Assembly (NCBI GenBank): GCA_947625355.1
Contig: CANQOA010000015.1
Coordinates: 1 to 44,383 of the forward strand
Length of the DNA: 44,383 nt
Direction: 5' to 3'
Source of the DNA: an uncultured Oscillospiraceae bacterium
GTDB taxonomy: Bacteria; Bacillota; Clostridia; Oscillospirales; Oscillospiraceae
Positions 22,143 to 30,045 of the stretch are shown one piece after another; position 1 is the stretch's first letter, and every line of letters begins with the position of its first letter. Made by a program: the position numbers and the translations under genes. The notes under the pieces are model-generated. The model was not told the DNA's origin. It searched no databases and was given only the letters and a program-made list of their open reading frames with translations.

Positions 22143-23300
22143 TTATCCCAGCAGGGAGGTGGCCTCCTCGGGGAAGCCCCGGCCGGAAAACAGCGCCTTG
22201 TCCTCCTGGGCCAGGCATACGCCCCGGGCGCTGATGTGGATGCGGTGGCAGGTCCCGGCCCCGAAGAGCGTGTCGATGGTGGAGCGGTAGAGCTCATAGT
22301 GCATCTCCGGCATCAGCGCCTGCACGCAGCCGCCGAAGCCGCCGCTGTGCACCCGCCAGGCGCCGCGGCCGGCGAGGATGTTGCCGGACGCCTCCAGCAC
22401 CCGGGCGAGCCTGTCGCTGCCGCCCTCCCGCGTGATGTTGTGAAGGAGCTTCTCCGAGCTGCGGCCGGACTGGTTCATCAGCTCCATATACCGCTGTCCG
22501 TCCCGCAGGCCCAGCGCGTCGGCCATGGAGGAGACGCGCCACGTCTCGTCAAAGAAGTGGCGGGCCCGCATCCACTGGGGATCGGTCTGGTGGGCGGGCC
22601 ACTGTTCGTCGAACACGGGGCCCCGGACCCGGGCCAGCACCGGCTCGCCAAAGGTCTGGGCCACGGCCGCCATGTCGGCGGCGATCTGGTCGAAGGCCGC
22701 CGCCGCGCCCACGGTGTCCTCCCCCGTGTCCGCCAGGCACAGGGCCAGCCCCAGGCTGTCGAAATCGCAGTCCAGCTGCCGGACCTTGTTTTCCAGCACG
22801 TCGACATATACCCCGCCGCCCAGCGCGCAGGTCAGGGGGTCTACCAGAGAGCAGGGCTTTCCGAACCAGCGGGATTCCGCCTTCTGGGCGGCCCGGGCCA
22901 GTTCCTCCGGGTCCGGCGCGGCCCCGGAAAAAGTGGCCAGGATGAACCCCGTCAGCACGGTCAGCGCCGCCGAGGAGGAGAGTCCCCTGTGGGGGGGCAG
23001 GTCGCTGAAAAGATACGCGTCGAAGCCCCGCAGGTCGGGGATGGTCTCTGCCAGGCACCCGGCGATGCCCCGCACCAGGGCGGAGGGCCGCCCCTTTTCG
23101 TTGGCGTCGGGCCAGAGCCGGCGCAGATCCACCTCTACCGGGTCGAAATCCTCGCAGAATATTCGGATGATGCCCTCGTCATTGGGCTCCGCCTCCGCCG
23201 TGATCCCCCGATCCATAGCGGCGGCCATGACCCGGCCCCGCTGCTGGTCGGTGTGGTTCCCGGCCAACTCCACGCGGCCGGGACAGAAAAATCGTGTCAT
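22143..23300 (-). CDS. Galactokinase-like GHMP kinase
   Basis: A sugar kinase of the GHMP fold, 385 residues. Motif 1 is PGRVELAGNHTDQQRG (residues 8-23), motif 2 GLSSSAAL (near 106), motif 3 HSGGFGGCVQA (near 320). The catalytic Asp region reads CSLVDPLTCALGG instead of the MDQ of classical GalK, and the galactose-signature His-Thr-Asp is kept but followed by QQ. It is therefore called galactokinase-like; the true sugar may differ. No other Leloir gene lies nearby. Its promoter interleaves with that of the divergent pncB. Confidence 0.82.
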   Translation of the reverse strand: MTRFFCPGRVELAGNHTDQQRGRVMAAAMDRGITAEAEPNDEGIIRIFCEDFDPVEVDLRRLWPDANEKGRPSALVRGIAGCLAETIPDLRGFDAYLFSDLPPHRGLSSSAALTVLTGFILATFSGAAPDPEELARAAQKAESRWFGKPCSLVDPLTCALGGGVYVDVLENKVRQLDCDFDSLGLALCLADTGEDTVGAAAAFDQIAADMAAVAQTFGEPVLARVRGPVFDEQWPAHQTDPQWMRARHFFDETWRVSSMADALGLRDGQRYMELMNQSGRSSEKLLHNITREGGSDRLARVLEASGNILAGRGAWRVHSGGFGGCVQALMPEMHYELYRSTIDTLFGAGTCHRIHISARGVCLAQEDKALFSGRGFPEEATSLLG

Positions 23301-23444
23301 TTTCTTTCCGCAGCCTCATATGGGCCTCCGCCGGGCGGACCAGCCGCACGGGGAGGGATTTGTCGTCATCTCGGACCGCCCGGTCCGGCACGCTGCCGAA
23401 GGCATGGTCCGCCATTGTTTCTAGTATAGCATAAATACTTAGCT

Positions 23445-23473
23445 ATTATATATTTGCTTTCCGGACGATTCAA
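23445..23473 (-). promoter_or_regulatory. Promoter of the GHMP kinase gene
   Basis: On the minus strand TTGAAT (23473-23468), 17 bases, TATAAT (23450-23445). It interleaves with the plus-strand pncB promoter, so the two cannot be occupied at once. A second -10-like TGCTATACT lies downstream at 23423-23431. Confidence 0.75.
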
Positions 23474-23482
23474 GGCTATAAT
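23454..23482 (+). promoter_or_regulatory. Promoter of pncB
   Basis: TTGCTT (23454-23459), 17 bases, TATAAT (23477-23482). The -35 falls in the spacer of the opposing promoter. The leader to the start is about 70 bases; no NiaR or NrtR-type site was recognised. Confidence 0.75.
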
Positions 23483-23559
23483 GTAAAATTAAGATTACAA
23501 ATAAATATAAAACCGACTATAAATAGACCGGAACGATCCGCAAAAGAGGAGGACCTGTC

Positions 23560-25008
23560 ATGCTGAACGACCGGAACGTCAATCTCACGATGCTGTGCGA
23601 TTTTTACGAGCTTACCATGGGCAACGGCTACCTTGCCGCCGGGATGGAGGACAAGATCACCTATTTCGATCTGTTCTTCCGCACGGTGCCGGACGGCGGC
23701 GGCTTTGCCATCGCCGCGGGCCTGGAGCAGATCATCGATTATGTGCAGAGCCTGCGTTTTGAGCCGGAGGATATCGCCTACCTCCGGGGCCGGGGGCTGT
23801 TCACCGAAGATTTTTTGAAATATCTGGAAAACTTTAAGTTCACCGGCGACATCTGGGCGGTGCCGGAGGGCACGCCGGTGTTCCCCCGGGAGCCGCTGGT
23901 GGTGGTCCGGGCGCCGGCCATCCAGGCCCAGCTGCTGGAGACTTATATGCTGTGCATGGTGAACCATGAGAGCCTGATCGCCACCAAGGCCAGCCGGATC
24001 GTCCGGGCGGCCAAGGGCCGGACGGTGCTGGAATTCGGCTCCCGCCGCGCCCAGGGCGGCGACGCGGCGGTGGTGGGCGCCCGGGCGGCCTATATCGGCG
24101 GCTGCGCCGGGACGGCCTGCGCCCTCAGCGACCAGATGTACGGCGTCCCCGCCGGGGGCACCATGGCCCACGCCTGGGTGCAGATGTTCGACACGGAGCT
24201 GGACGCCTTCCGGGCCTATTGCAGGACCTATCCCACCGCGGCTACCCTGCTGGTGGACACTTATAACACCCTGCAGAGCGGCGTGCCCAACGCCATCCGG
24301 GCCTTCGACGAGGTGCTCAAGCCCCTGGGCATCAAAAAATGCGGCATCCGCCTGGACTCCGGGGACCTGGCGTATCTTTCCCGGAAGGCCCGCCAGATGC
24401 TGGACGAGGCCGGCTGGACCGAGTGCACCATCACCTGCTCCAACGCCCTGGACGAGTACCTGATCCGGGATCTGCTGGGCCAGGGGGCCTGCATCGACTG
24501 CTTTGGCGTGGGCGAGCGGCTCATCACCGCCCGCAGCGAGCCGGTGTTCGGCGGGGTCTATAAGCTGGTGGCCGTGGAGGACCCCTCCGGCGCCATCACG
24601 CCCAAGATCAAGATCAGCGAAAACGTGGGCAAGATCACCATCCCCCATTTCAAGAAGCTCTGGCGGTTCTATGCCCGGGATACGGGCAAGGCCCTGGCGG
24701 ACTATCTCACCCTCTGGGACGAGACGGTGGACGACAGCGGCACGCTGGAGATCTTCGACCCGGAGGCCACCTGGAAGCGGAAAACGGTCTACGATTTTGA
24801 AGCCAGGGAGCTGCTGCGGCCCATCTTCCTGGGGGGACGGCTGGTGTATGAAAAGCCCGCGCTGGGCCAGATCAGGGACTATTGTGCCGCCCAGACGGAC
24901 ACGCTTTGGGACGAGGTGCGCCGGTTTGAGAATCCCCACCGGTACTATGTGGACCTGTCCCAAAAGCTGTGGGACATCAAAAATGACCTGCTCCACGCCA
25001 AAAAGTGA
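23560..25008 (+). CDS. pncB: Nicotinate phosphoribosyltransferase
   Basis: Converts nicotinate and PRPP to nicotinate mononucleotide in NAD salvage. It has 482 residues, of the Firmicute type. Diagnostic segments: LCDFYELTMGNGYLAAGM at the N-terminus, EFGSRRAQGGDAA (the active-site loop near residues 148-160), GIRLDSGDLAYLSRKAR and FGVGERLITARSEP (phosphoribosyl-binding region), and KRKTVYDFEARELL near the end. GAGGAGG precedes the ATG. No terminator with a T-run follows; instead a 14-bp inverted repeat at 25037-25073 merges with the next promoter. Confidence 0.96.
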   Translation: MLNDRNVNLTMLCDFYELTMGNGYLAAGMEDKITYFDLFFRTVPDGGGFAIAAGLEQIIDYVQSLRFEPEDIAYLRGRGLFTEDFLKYLENFKFTGDIWAVPEGTPVFPREPLVVVRAPAIQAQLLETYMLCMVNHESLIATKASRIVRAAKGRTVLEFGSRRAQGGDAAVVGARAAYIGGCAGTACALSDQMYGVPAGGTMAHAWVQMFDTELDAFRAYCRTYPTAATLLVDTYNTLQSGVPNAIRAFDEVLKPLGIKKCGIRLDSGDLAYLSRKARQMLDEAGWTECTITCSNALDEYLIRDLLGQGACIDCFGVGERLITARSEPVFGGVYKLVAVEDPSGAITPKIKISENVGKITIPHFKKLWRFYARDTGKALADYLTLWDETVDDSGTLEIFDPEATWKRKTVYDFEARELLRPIFLGGRLVYEKPALGQIRDYCAAQTDTLWDEVRRFENPHRYYVDLSQKLWDIKNDLLHAKK

Positions 25009-25036
25009 CGGGACAGGCCAGGATTTGGAAGCTGCG

Positions 25037-25079
25037 GCGGGTTTTCCTCCTTGCACTATGGAGGAAAACCCGCTATAAT
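25037..25079 (+). promoter_or_regulatory. Promoter A with flanking inverted repeat
   Basis: TTGCAC (25051-25056), 17 bases, TATAAT (25074-25079). A perfect 14-bp inverted repeat, GCGGGTTTTCCTCC / GGAGGAAAACCCGC with a 9-base gap, spans 25037-25073, so the -35 sits in its loop. It could be an operator or the 3' hairpin of pncB. In copy B (27603-27639) the left arm has two changes while the right arm is intact. Confidence 0.75.
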
Positions 25080-25086
25080 ATGGCCA

Positions 25087-25272
25087 CGAGATAACAAGGG
25101 CAGGCCGTGAGGTGTTTAGCCCGCCCCACGGCCCTATGCAGGAGCTCAACCTCCCACACAGCAGAATTCTGCGCCACGCCTCATTATACCCGCTCCCTGT
25201 TGTTTTTACAAGAGCCGGTGAGGTTTGTGTCGTCGCCTTTTTGCGGTGCAGGGGTGACTCTGCACCGCTTTT
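25087..25272 (+). ncRNA. Structured leader or small RNA, copy A, with intrinsic terminator
   Basis: From the predicted start (~25087) to a terminator, about 186 nt without a convincing ORF. Elements: a possible closing pairing of AACAAGG (25093-25099) with CCCTGTT (25195-25201); a 12-bp hairpin GGCCGTGAGGTG / CGCCCCACGGCC (25103-25133); a GCAGAATTCTGC self-complementary hairpin; and a terminator GCGGTGCAG / CTGCACCGC + TTTT at 25243-25272. The next gene starts 96 bases later after a GC hairpin (25297-25315). It could be a cis-acting attenuator of the secreted protein or an independent small RNA (length is 6S-like). No known Rfam family was recognised. Confidence 0.5.
25243..25272 (+). terminator. 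Intrinsic terminator inside the leader, copy A
   Basis: A 9-bp stem GCGGTGCAG / CTGCACCGC with an 8-base loop followed by TTTT. It stands between the promoter and the secreted-protein gene, the arrangement expected of transcription attenuation. Confidence 0.75.
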
Positions 25273-25367
25273 GTCATCTCGGCAGGAAAGCCCGCCGGGG
25301 GCCGCCCTGGCCCCCGGGCCGTACTGTTGAGAGCACCTTTGGCCCAAATTTGAAAGGAGGACCAAAA

Positions 25368-27428
25368 ATGAAAAGATCACTCACGCTTCTCCTCGCCCTG
25401 GCAATGCTGCTGGCGCTTGCCGTGCCGGCGTTTGCCGCGGAGGAGGACCCCGCGTCGCCGACGGTGCGTACGGTGAACCTGACAGACGCCAATGGCGCCA
25501 ACTATGGCACGGTCACCACGACGGACGGCGTCCTGGGCGAGCTGCCCACGCCCACTCGTACCGGCTGGACCTTTGTGGGCTGGTATGACGGCCAGGTGAC
25601 CGAAAAGCTCGACGATGACGCCTTCACCGCCGGCGGCAGTCCCAACGGCCACTACTGGCAGTGGACGGTCGAAGCCGGAGGTGAGCAGGTCCACGCCGGC
25701 GCTGACATCGGCGAGACGACCACCCTGTACGCGAAGTTCGAGCCCACCGTCGTCACCTATGCCATGTGGCCCAACGGCTGGATGGGCCAATCCACCGGCG
25801 CGCTCTATTGCACCCGTCAGTACGGCGTGCCCTTTGACCCCTATGTCATCGGCTGGAACGCCTCGTGGAATAGTGGCAGTGATACCATCAGCGAGCTGAA
25901 ATGGGAAGGCTATACCTTTGACGGCTGGTATACCACCCAGTATTCCAAGGACGGCGGATACCGGGTCACGGGGAGCGATACCGTCGGCGGCTTTGCGAAC
26001 GTCTACATGCGTTGGCACAAGGATGACAACACCGTCAGCTCCGATGACAACGGATACCTGGGCTATCAGGAGCCGACAGCTCTCTATGTCGGCCCCAAGG
26101 AAGTGCGCCTGGTGTGCAGCAAGCCCCAGACCGTCACGGCCGCCGTCATGCCCTCCGGCCAGACCGGCATCAAGACACTGGAATGGACGGCCAGTCCTGA
26201 CAACATCGTGAAGATCGAGGGCGACGGCCTGCAGGTGCAGCTGGTCCCTGTGGGGGACGGCTATGCCACCGTTACTGCCAGGATACCTGGCACTGACTTT
26301 TCTGACACCATCTCCGTGCGTGTAGGCGGTCACAACTGGAACAATGGCCGGGTGATCACGTGGGGCGGCTGCACCGAGCAATGTGTGGCGCGCTTCACTT
26401 GCAAGACCTGTGGCGCAACTGAAGATGTGACGTATCCGCCCGACGGCCACCGGTTCACCTACAACAAGACCGAACCCACCTGCACCACCGAGGGTCATGA
26501 GCGCTGGATATGCGTTGTCTGCGGCTATACGACGGACAATAAGACCCCGCCGAAAGGCCACGAGATGAAGGTCGAGAGCATCGAAGAGGGCTGCGGCGGC
26601 ACGGTGGAGACGGATGTTTGCACCGTCTGCGGCTATAAGATGACTCTCACCAACACCAGCGGCGCTGCCCACGCCTGGGACACCGCCTATACGGTGGATA
26701 GGGCGGCTACCTGCGCGGCGGAGGGCAGCAAGTCCATCCACTGCGCTCATTGCAGCGCTACCAAGGACAGCCAGCCCATCCCCGCCACCGGTGCACACAG
26801 CTATGGGGATTGGCAGGAAACCAAGGCTCCCACCACGGAGGAATTCGGCCTGAAGGAGCGCACCTGCTCCGTCTGCGGCGCGAAGGAGACCGAGCAGATC
26901 GAGAAGCTGAACGCCCCCGAGCTGTCGCAGGATGTCATCGATCAGCCCACTGAGACGCCTGATCCGGAGCAGACCCCTGAGCCCAGTGTGACTCCCGAGC
27001 CCGAGCAGACTCCCGAGCCCGAGCAGACTCCCGAGCCCGGCGAGACCCCGGCGCCTGAGGTGACGCCCAAGCCCGTGGTCCCCGAGGCCCCCAAGGCCGG
27101 CGAGTATCCCTGGGAGAAGAACGAGGCCGGCCAGTGGTTCGTCTTTGAGGAAGGCGAGCCGGTGAAGGACCAGTGGTACATGAGTAGCGAGAGCGGCTGG
27201 TGGTACCATCTGGATGAGAACGGCGTCATGGAGACCGGTCTCCAGACCATCGACGGCAAGATGTTCTGCCTCGGCGAGAACGGCCGGCTGCTCTGCGGCT
27301 GGCAGGAGCTGGGCACCTGCGTCAACAAGAAAGGCGCGACCGTCATCAACTGGGGCTGGTTCGAGACCGCGCACAAGGGCCACTTCGGCGAGTGCACCTG
27401 GACCACCGAGCTGGGCGACATCAAGTGA
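25368..27428 (+). CDS. Secreted multi-domain surface protein, copy A
   Basis: A 686-residue exported protein of unknown function. Order: signal peptide (1-24, ending VPAFA), two InlB-type beta repeats marked by GWTFVGWYD and GYTFDGWYT (~45-215), a Big_2-like Ig domain (~240-320), four to five Cys knuckle repeats (CKTCG, CVVCG, CTVCG, CAHCS, CSVCG; ~325-530), a Thr-Pro-Glu-Pro linker (~535-570), and a C-terminal module resembling choline/glucan-binding repeats (GWWYHLDENGVMETGLQTID). That module suggests attachment to the cell wall or a glycan. AAAGGAGG precedes the ATG. Last ~130 codons and ends are identical to copy B; the centre is not. Confidence 0.88.
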   Translation: MKRSLTLLLALAMLLALAVPAFAAEEDPASPTVRTVNLTDANGANYGTVTTTDGVLGELPTPTRTGWTFVGWYDGQVTEKLDDDAFTAGGSPNGHYWQWTVEAGGEQVHAGADIGETTTLYAKFEPTVVTYAMWPNGWMGQSTGALYCTRQYGVPFDPYVIGWNASWNSGSDTISELKWEGYTFDGWYTTQYSKDGGYRVTGSDTVGGFANVYMRWHKDDNTVSSDDNGYLGYQEPTALYVGPKEVRLVCSKPQTVTAAVMPSGQTGIKTLEWTASPDNIVKIEGDGLQVQLVPVGDGYATVTARIPGTDFSDTISVRVGGHNWNNGRVITWGGCTEQCVARFTCKTCGATEDVTYPPDGHRFTYNKTEPTCTTEGHERWICVVCGYTTDNKTPPKGHEMKVESIEEGCGGTVETDVCTVCGYKMTLTNTSGAAHAWDTAYTVDRAATCAAEGSKSIHCAHCSATKDSQPIPATGAHSYGDWQETKAPTTEEFGLKERTCSVCGAKETEQIEKLNAPELSQDVIDQPTETPDPEQTPEPSVTPEPEQTPEPEQTPEPGETPAPEVTPKPVVPEAPKAGEYPWEKNEAGQWFVFEEGEPVKDQWYMSSESGWWYHLDENGVMETGLQTIDGKMFCLGENGRLLCGWQELGTCVNKKGATVINWGWFETAHKGHFGECTWTTELGDIK

Positions 27429-27472
27429 GCTGAAAAACAAAAACGCCTCCGCTTCAACGGAGACGTGAATGA

Positions 27473-27505
27473 GGTGACCGGTCTTTGCGACCGGTCACCT
27501 TTTTT
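27473..27505 (+). terminator. Intrinsic terminator after copy A
   Basis: An 11-bp stem GGTGACCGGTC / GACCGGTCACC (loop TTTGC) followed by T6. A smaller hairpin CTCCG-CTTCAA-CGGAG lies just before it. Both are repeated after copy B. Confidence 0.93.
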
Positions 27506-27517
27506 GCCCGCGGCCGT

Positions 27518-27565
27518 TCAGGCCATCCGGCCTACGCGCTGGCCCCGGCGGACCGGTATTTCCAT
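27518..27565 (-). pseudogene. Remnant of the 3' end of psd
   Basis: On the minus strand 15 codons plus stop read MEIPVRRGQRVGRMA, aligning residue for residue with the end of the intact psd gene (METPIRQGQRVGRIA, 30046-30093). It has no upstream coding sequence. It shows that the duplicated unit carried the 3' end of psd along, so the locus grew by tandem duplication between pncB and psd. The rest of 27429-27933 holds the copy A terminator, this remnant, a poly-A joint (27566-27572), promoter B and leader B. Confidence 0.85.
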
Positions 27566-27616
27566 AAAAAAAGACGGGACAAGTCAGAATTTGGAAGCCG
27601 CGGCGCGTTTTCCCCC

Positions 27617-27645
27617 TTGCACTATGGAGGAAAACCCGCTATAAT
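27617..27645 (+). promoter_or_regulatory. Promoter B
   Basis: TTGCAC (27617-27622), 17 bases identical to copy A, TATAAT (27640-27645). The left arm of the surrounding inverted repeat (27603-27616) has two substitutions relative to copy A. Confidence 0.75.
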
Positions 27646-27652
27646 ATGGCCA

Positions 27653-27838
27653 CGAGATAACAAGGGCAGGCCGCGAGGCGTTTAGCCCGCCTCACGGCCC
27701 TATGCAGGAGCTCAACCTCCCACACAGCAGAATTCTGCGCCACGCCTCATGATGCCCGCTCCTTGTTGTTTTTACAAGAGCCGGTGAGGTTTGTGTTGTC
27801 GCCTTTTTGCGGTGCAGGGGTGACTCTGCGCCGCTTTT
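27653..27838 (+). ncRNA. Structured leader or small RNA, copy B, with intrinsic terminator
   Basis: Same layout as copy A with scattered substitutions. The 12-bp hairpin keeps 11 pairs, but the mismatch moves to another position: one A-C mismatch becomes A-T, one T-G becomes C-G, and one T-A becomes C-A. The closing pairing AACAAGG / CCTTGTT is perfect here. The terminator is GCGGTGCAG / CTGCGCCGC with one T-G pair, then TTTT. Persistence of the pairing despite sequence drift gives weak support for a functional RNA. Confidence 0.5.
27809..27838 (+). terminator. Intrinsic terminator inside the leader, copy B
   Basis: Stem GCGGTGCAG / CTGCGCCGC with an 8-base loop and TTTT, 95 bases upstream of the copy B start codon. 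Confidence 0.75.
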
Positions 27839-27933
27839 GTCATCTCGGCAGGAAAGCCCGCCGGGGCCGCCCTGGCCCCCGGGCCGTACTGTTGAGATCA
27901 CCCTTGGCCCAAATTTGAAAGGAGGACCAAAAA

Positions 27934-29955
27934 ATGAAAAGATCACTCACGCTTCTCCTCGCCCTGGCAATGCTGCTGGCGCTTGCCGTGCCGGCGTTTG
28001 CCGCGGAGGAAGACCCCGCGCCGACGGTGCGTACGGTGAACCTGACAGACGCCAATGGCGCCAGCTTCGGCACCGCCACGGTGACCGATGGCGTTTTGGG
28101 CGGCCTGCCCGGTGCCAGCCGCACCGGCTGGACCTTCGAGGGCTGGTATGACGGCCCCGTCACCGAGTATGTCGACAGGTCCGACCCCAAGAGCCCTGAG
28201 TACTGGTGGTGGAACATCTCTTCCAGCGGCAAGCTCGTCTCCGCCGGCGATAAGATCGACGACGGCGTGGGCACCCTGTACGCCATGTTCAAGCCTACGG
28301 TCGTCCATTACAAAATGTACCCCTCCGGCTGGAAAAATAAGTTTGGCGCTCTCAGTGTCTCCCGTGAGTACGGCGTCCCCTTCACGGGGCTCGTCTACAG
28401 CTGGAACGACACCGAATGGCCGGGCTTTGTGTTTGAGGGCTGGTACACCTCCCTCAACGGCGGCGAGCGTGTCGATGACGAAACAGCGGATATCGGCCGC
28501 AATGTCTATGCCCACTGGTATAAGATCGACGATCCCAGCATCAACCAGAGCACGGCCCAGGAGCACGCGGGCAGCGACGTCGATGCGAGCAAATCCCTTA
28601 CGAGCGTATATTTTTGGAACAAGGACAAGTCGGCCAAGTTCCATGTGGGCGAGACCATTTCGGTGACGGCACAGCCCAATCCCTCTACCGCTTGGGTCAA
28701 GAATGTCTCCTGGTCCAGCGGTGACAGCGGCATCGCCACTGTTTCCGGCTCCGGCCTGACCGCGACCGTGAGGGGCGTCAAGGAAGGCACCACCACCATC
28801 ACTGTCACGGCCGACGGCTGCTCCGCCAGCATGACGGTCAAGGTCGGCCATGACTTCAGCGTGAAGATCTACCACTCCAACGGGACCTGCACCGTGCAAG
28901 GCTGGACACAGTGGAAGTGCTCGATGTGTGACGAGAAGTATATTGAATACTTCCCCGCTTCCCACTCCTTCACCCGCGGCACGACCGTGCTGCCCACCTG
29001 CACCAGCGAGGGCTACACCCTCCAGGTCTGCTCCAAGTGCGGCGCCACCGAGAAGGCCGACGTGAAGCCCGCTACCGGACACAAGACCACTACCAAGACC
29101 ATCAGAAGCTGCGGCGGCTCCGTGACGGAGAAGATCTGCACCGTCTGCAACGCTGTCGTGGAGACCATCAGCGATACCTCCGGCGCCGAGCACAGCTGGA
29201 ACGACTACTATACCGTCGACAAGAAGGCCACCTGCGCCGCCGAGGGCAGCAAGTCCATCCACTGCGCCAACTGCGCTGTCACCAAGGACAGCCAGCCCAT
29301 CCCCGCCACCGGCGAGCATTCCTGGGGCGAGTGGAAGACCGTCAAGAAAGCCGACTATCAGACTGAGGGCCTGAAGGAGCGCACCTGCTCTGTCTGCGGC
29401 GCGACCGAGTCCGAGATCCTCCCGCTGGTGCCCAACTATCCCGACCCGAAGCCCAATGATCCCGAGCCCAGTGTGACCCCCGAACCCGAAAAGACTCCTG
29501 AGCCCAGTGTGACCCCCGAGCCCGAAAAGACTCCCGAGCCCAGTGTGACTCCTGAGCCCGAGCCCGGCGAGACCCCGGCGCCTGAGGTGACGCCCAAGCC
29601 CGTGGTCCCCGAGGCCCCCAAGGCCGGCGAGTATCCCTGGGAGAAGAACGAGGCCGGCCAGTGGTTCGTCTTTGAGGAAGGCGAGCCGGTGAAGGACCAG
29701 TGGTACATGAGTAGCGAGAGCGGCTGGTGGTACCATCTGGATGAGAACGGCGTCATGGAGACCGGTCTCCAGACCATCGACGGCAAGATGTTCTGCCTCG
29801 GCGAGAACGGCCGGCTGCTCTGCGGCTGGCAGGAGCTGGGCACCTGCGTCAACAAGAAAGGCGCGACCGTCATCAACTGGGGCTGGTTCGAGACCGCGCA
29901 CAAGGGCCACTTCGGCGAGTGCACCTGGACCACCGAGCTGGGCGACATCAAGTGA
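27934..29955 (+). CDS. Secreted multi-domain surface protein, copy B
   Basis: A 673-residue paralogue of copy A with the same order: identical signal peptide, two beta repeats (GWTFEGWYD, GFVFEGWYT), a Big_2-like domain (VTAQPNPSTAWVKNVSW, EGTTTITVTADG), Cys knuckle repeats (CSMCD, CSKCG, CTVCN, CANCA, CSVCG), a linker of repeated SVTPEPEKTPEP units, and the same C-terminal glycan-binding-like module. The first ~43 codons differ by one base and one missing codon; the region from ~45 to ~540 is clearly diverged; the final ~130 codons are identical at every base. AAAGGAGG precedes the ATG. Function unknown. Confidence 0.88.
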   Translation: MKRSLTLLLALAMLLALAVPAFAAEEDPAPTVRTVNLTDANGASFGTATVTDGVLGGLPGASRTGWTFEGWYDGPVTEYVDRSDPKSPEYWWWNISSSGKLVSAGDKIDDGVGTLYAMFKPTVVHYKMYPSGWKNKFGALSVSREYGVPFTGLVYSWNDTEWPGFVFEGWYTSLNGGERVDDETADIGRNVYAHWYKIDDPSINQSTAQEHAGSDVDASKSLTSVYFWNKDKSAKFHVGETISVTAQPNPSTAWVKNVSWSSGDSGIATVSGSGLTATVRGVKEGTTTITVTADGCSASMTVKVGHDFSVKIYHSNGTCTVQGWTQWKCSMCDEKYIEYFPASHSFTRGTTVLPTCTSEGYTLQVCSKCGATEKADVKPATGHKTTTKTIRSCGGSVTEKICTVCNAVVETISDTSGAEHSWNDYYTVDKKATCAAEGSKSIHCANCAVTKDSQPIPATGEHSWGEWKTVKKADYQTEGLKERTCSVCGATESEILPLVPNYPDPKPNDPEPSVTPEPEKTPEPSVTPEPEKTPEPSVTPEPEPGETPAPEVTPKPVVPEAPKAGEYPWEKNEAGQWFVFEEGEPVKDQWYMSSESGWWYHLDENGVMETGLQTIDGKMFCLGENGRLLCGWQELGTCVNKKGATVINWGWFETAHKGHFGECTWTTELGDIK

Positions 29956-29999
29956 GCTGAAAAACAAAAACGCCTCCGTTTCAACGGAGACGTGAATGA

Positions 30000-30032
30000 G
30001 GTGACCGGTCTTTGCGACCGGTCACCTTTTTT
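30000..30032 (+). terminator. Intrinsic terminator after copy B
   Basis: Same stem as after copy A (GGTGACCGGTC / GACCGGTCACC, loop TTTGC, then T6). It stands between copy B and the convergent psd gene. Confidence 0.93.
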
Positions 30033-30045
30033 GCGCCGCGGCCGT

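Noticed and set aside
25087-25272. Leader RNA as a genuine 6S RNA, tmRNA or SRP RNA
   Set aside because: Length and a possible closing stem fit 6S loosely, but I could not match conserved 6S, tmRNA or SRP sequence elements, so no family is assigned.
25377-27440. 687-codon open frame on the minus strand opposite secreted protein copy A (and a 674-codon one opposite copy B, 27943-29967)
   Set aside because: Fully open antisense frames are expected from the GC-rich third positions; the protein is low-complexity Gly/Ala/Leu/Arg, has no ribosome-binding site, and the plus-strand frames have signal peptides and domains.
29443-29580. Tandem Thr-Pro-Glu-Pro-coding repeats that could suggest a CRISPR-like array
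   Set aside because: The repeats are in frame, encode a surface-protein linker and have no unique spacers; copy A has a similar stretch with different repeat number.
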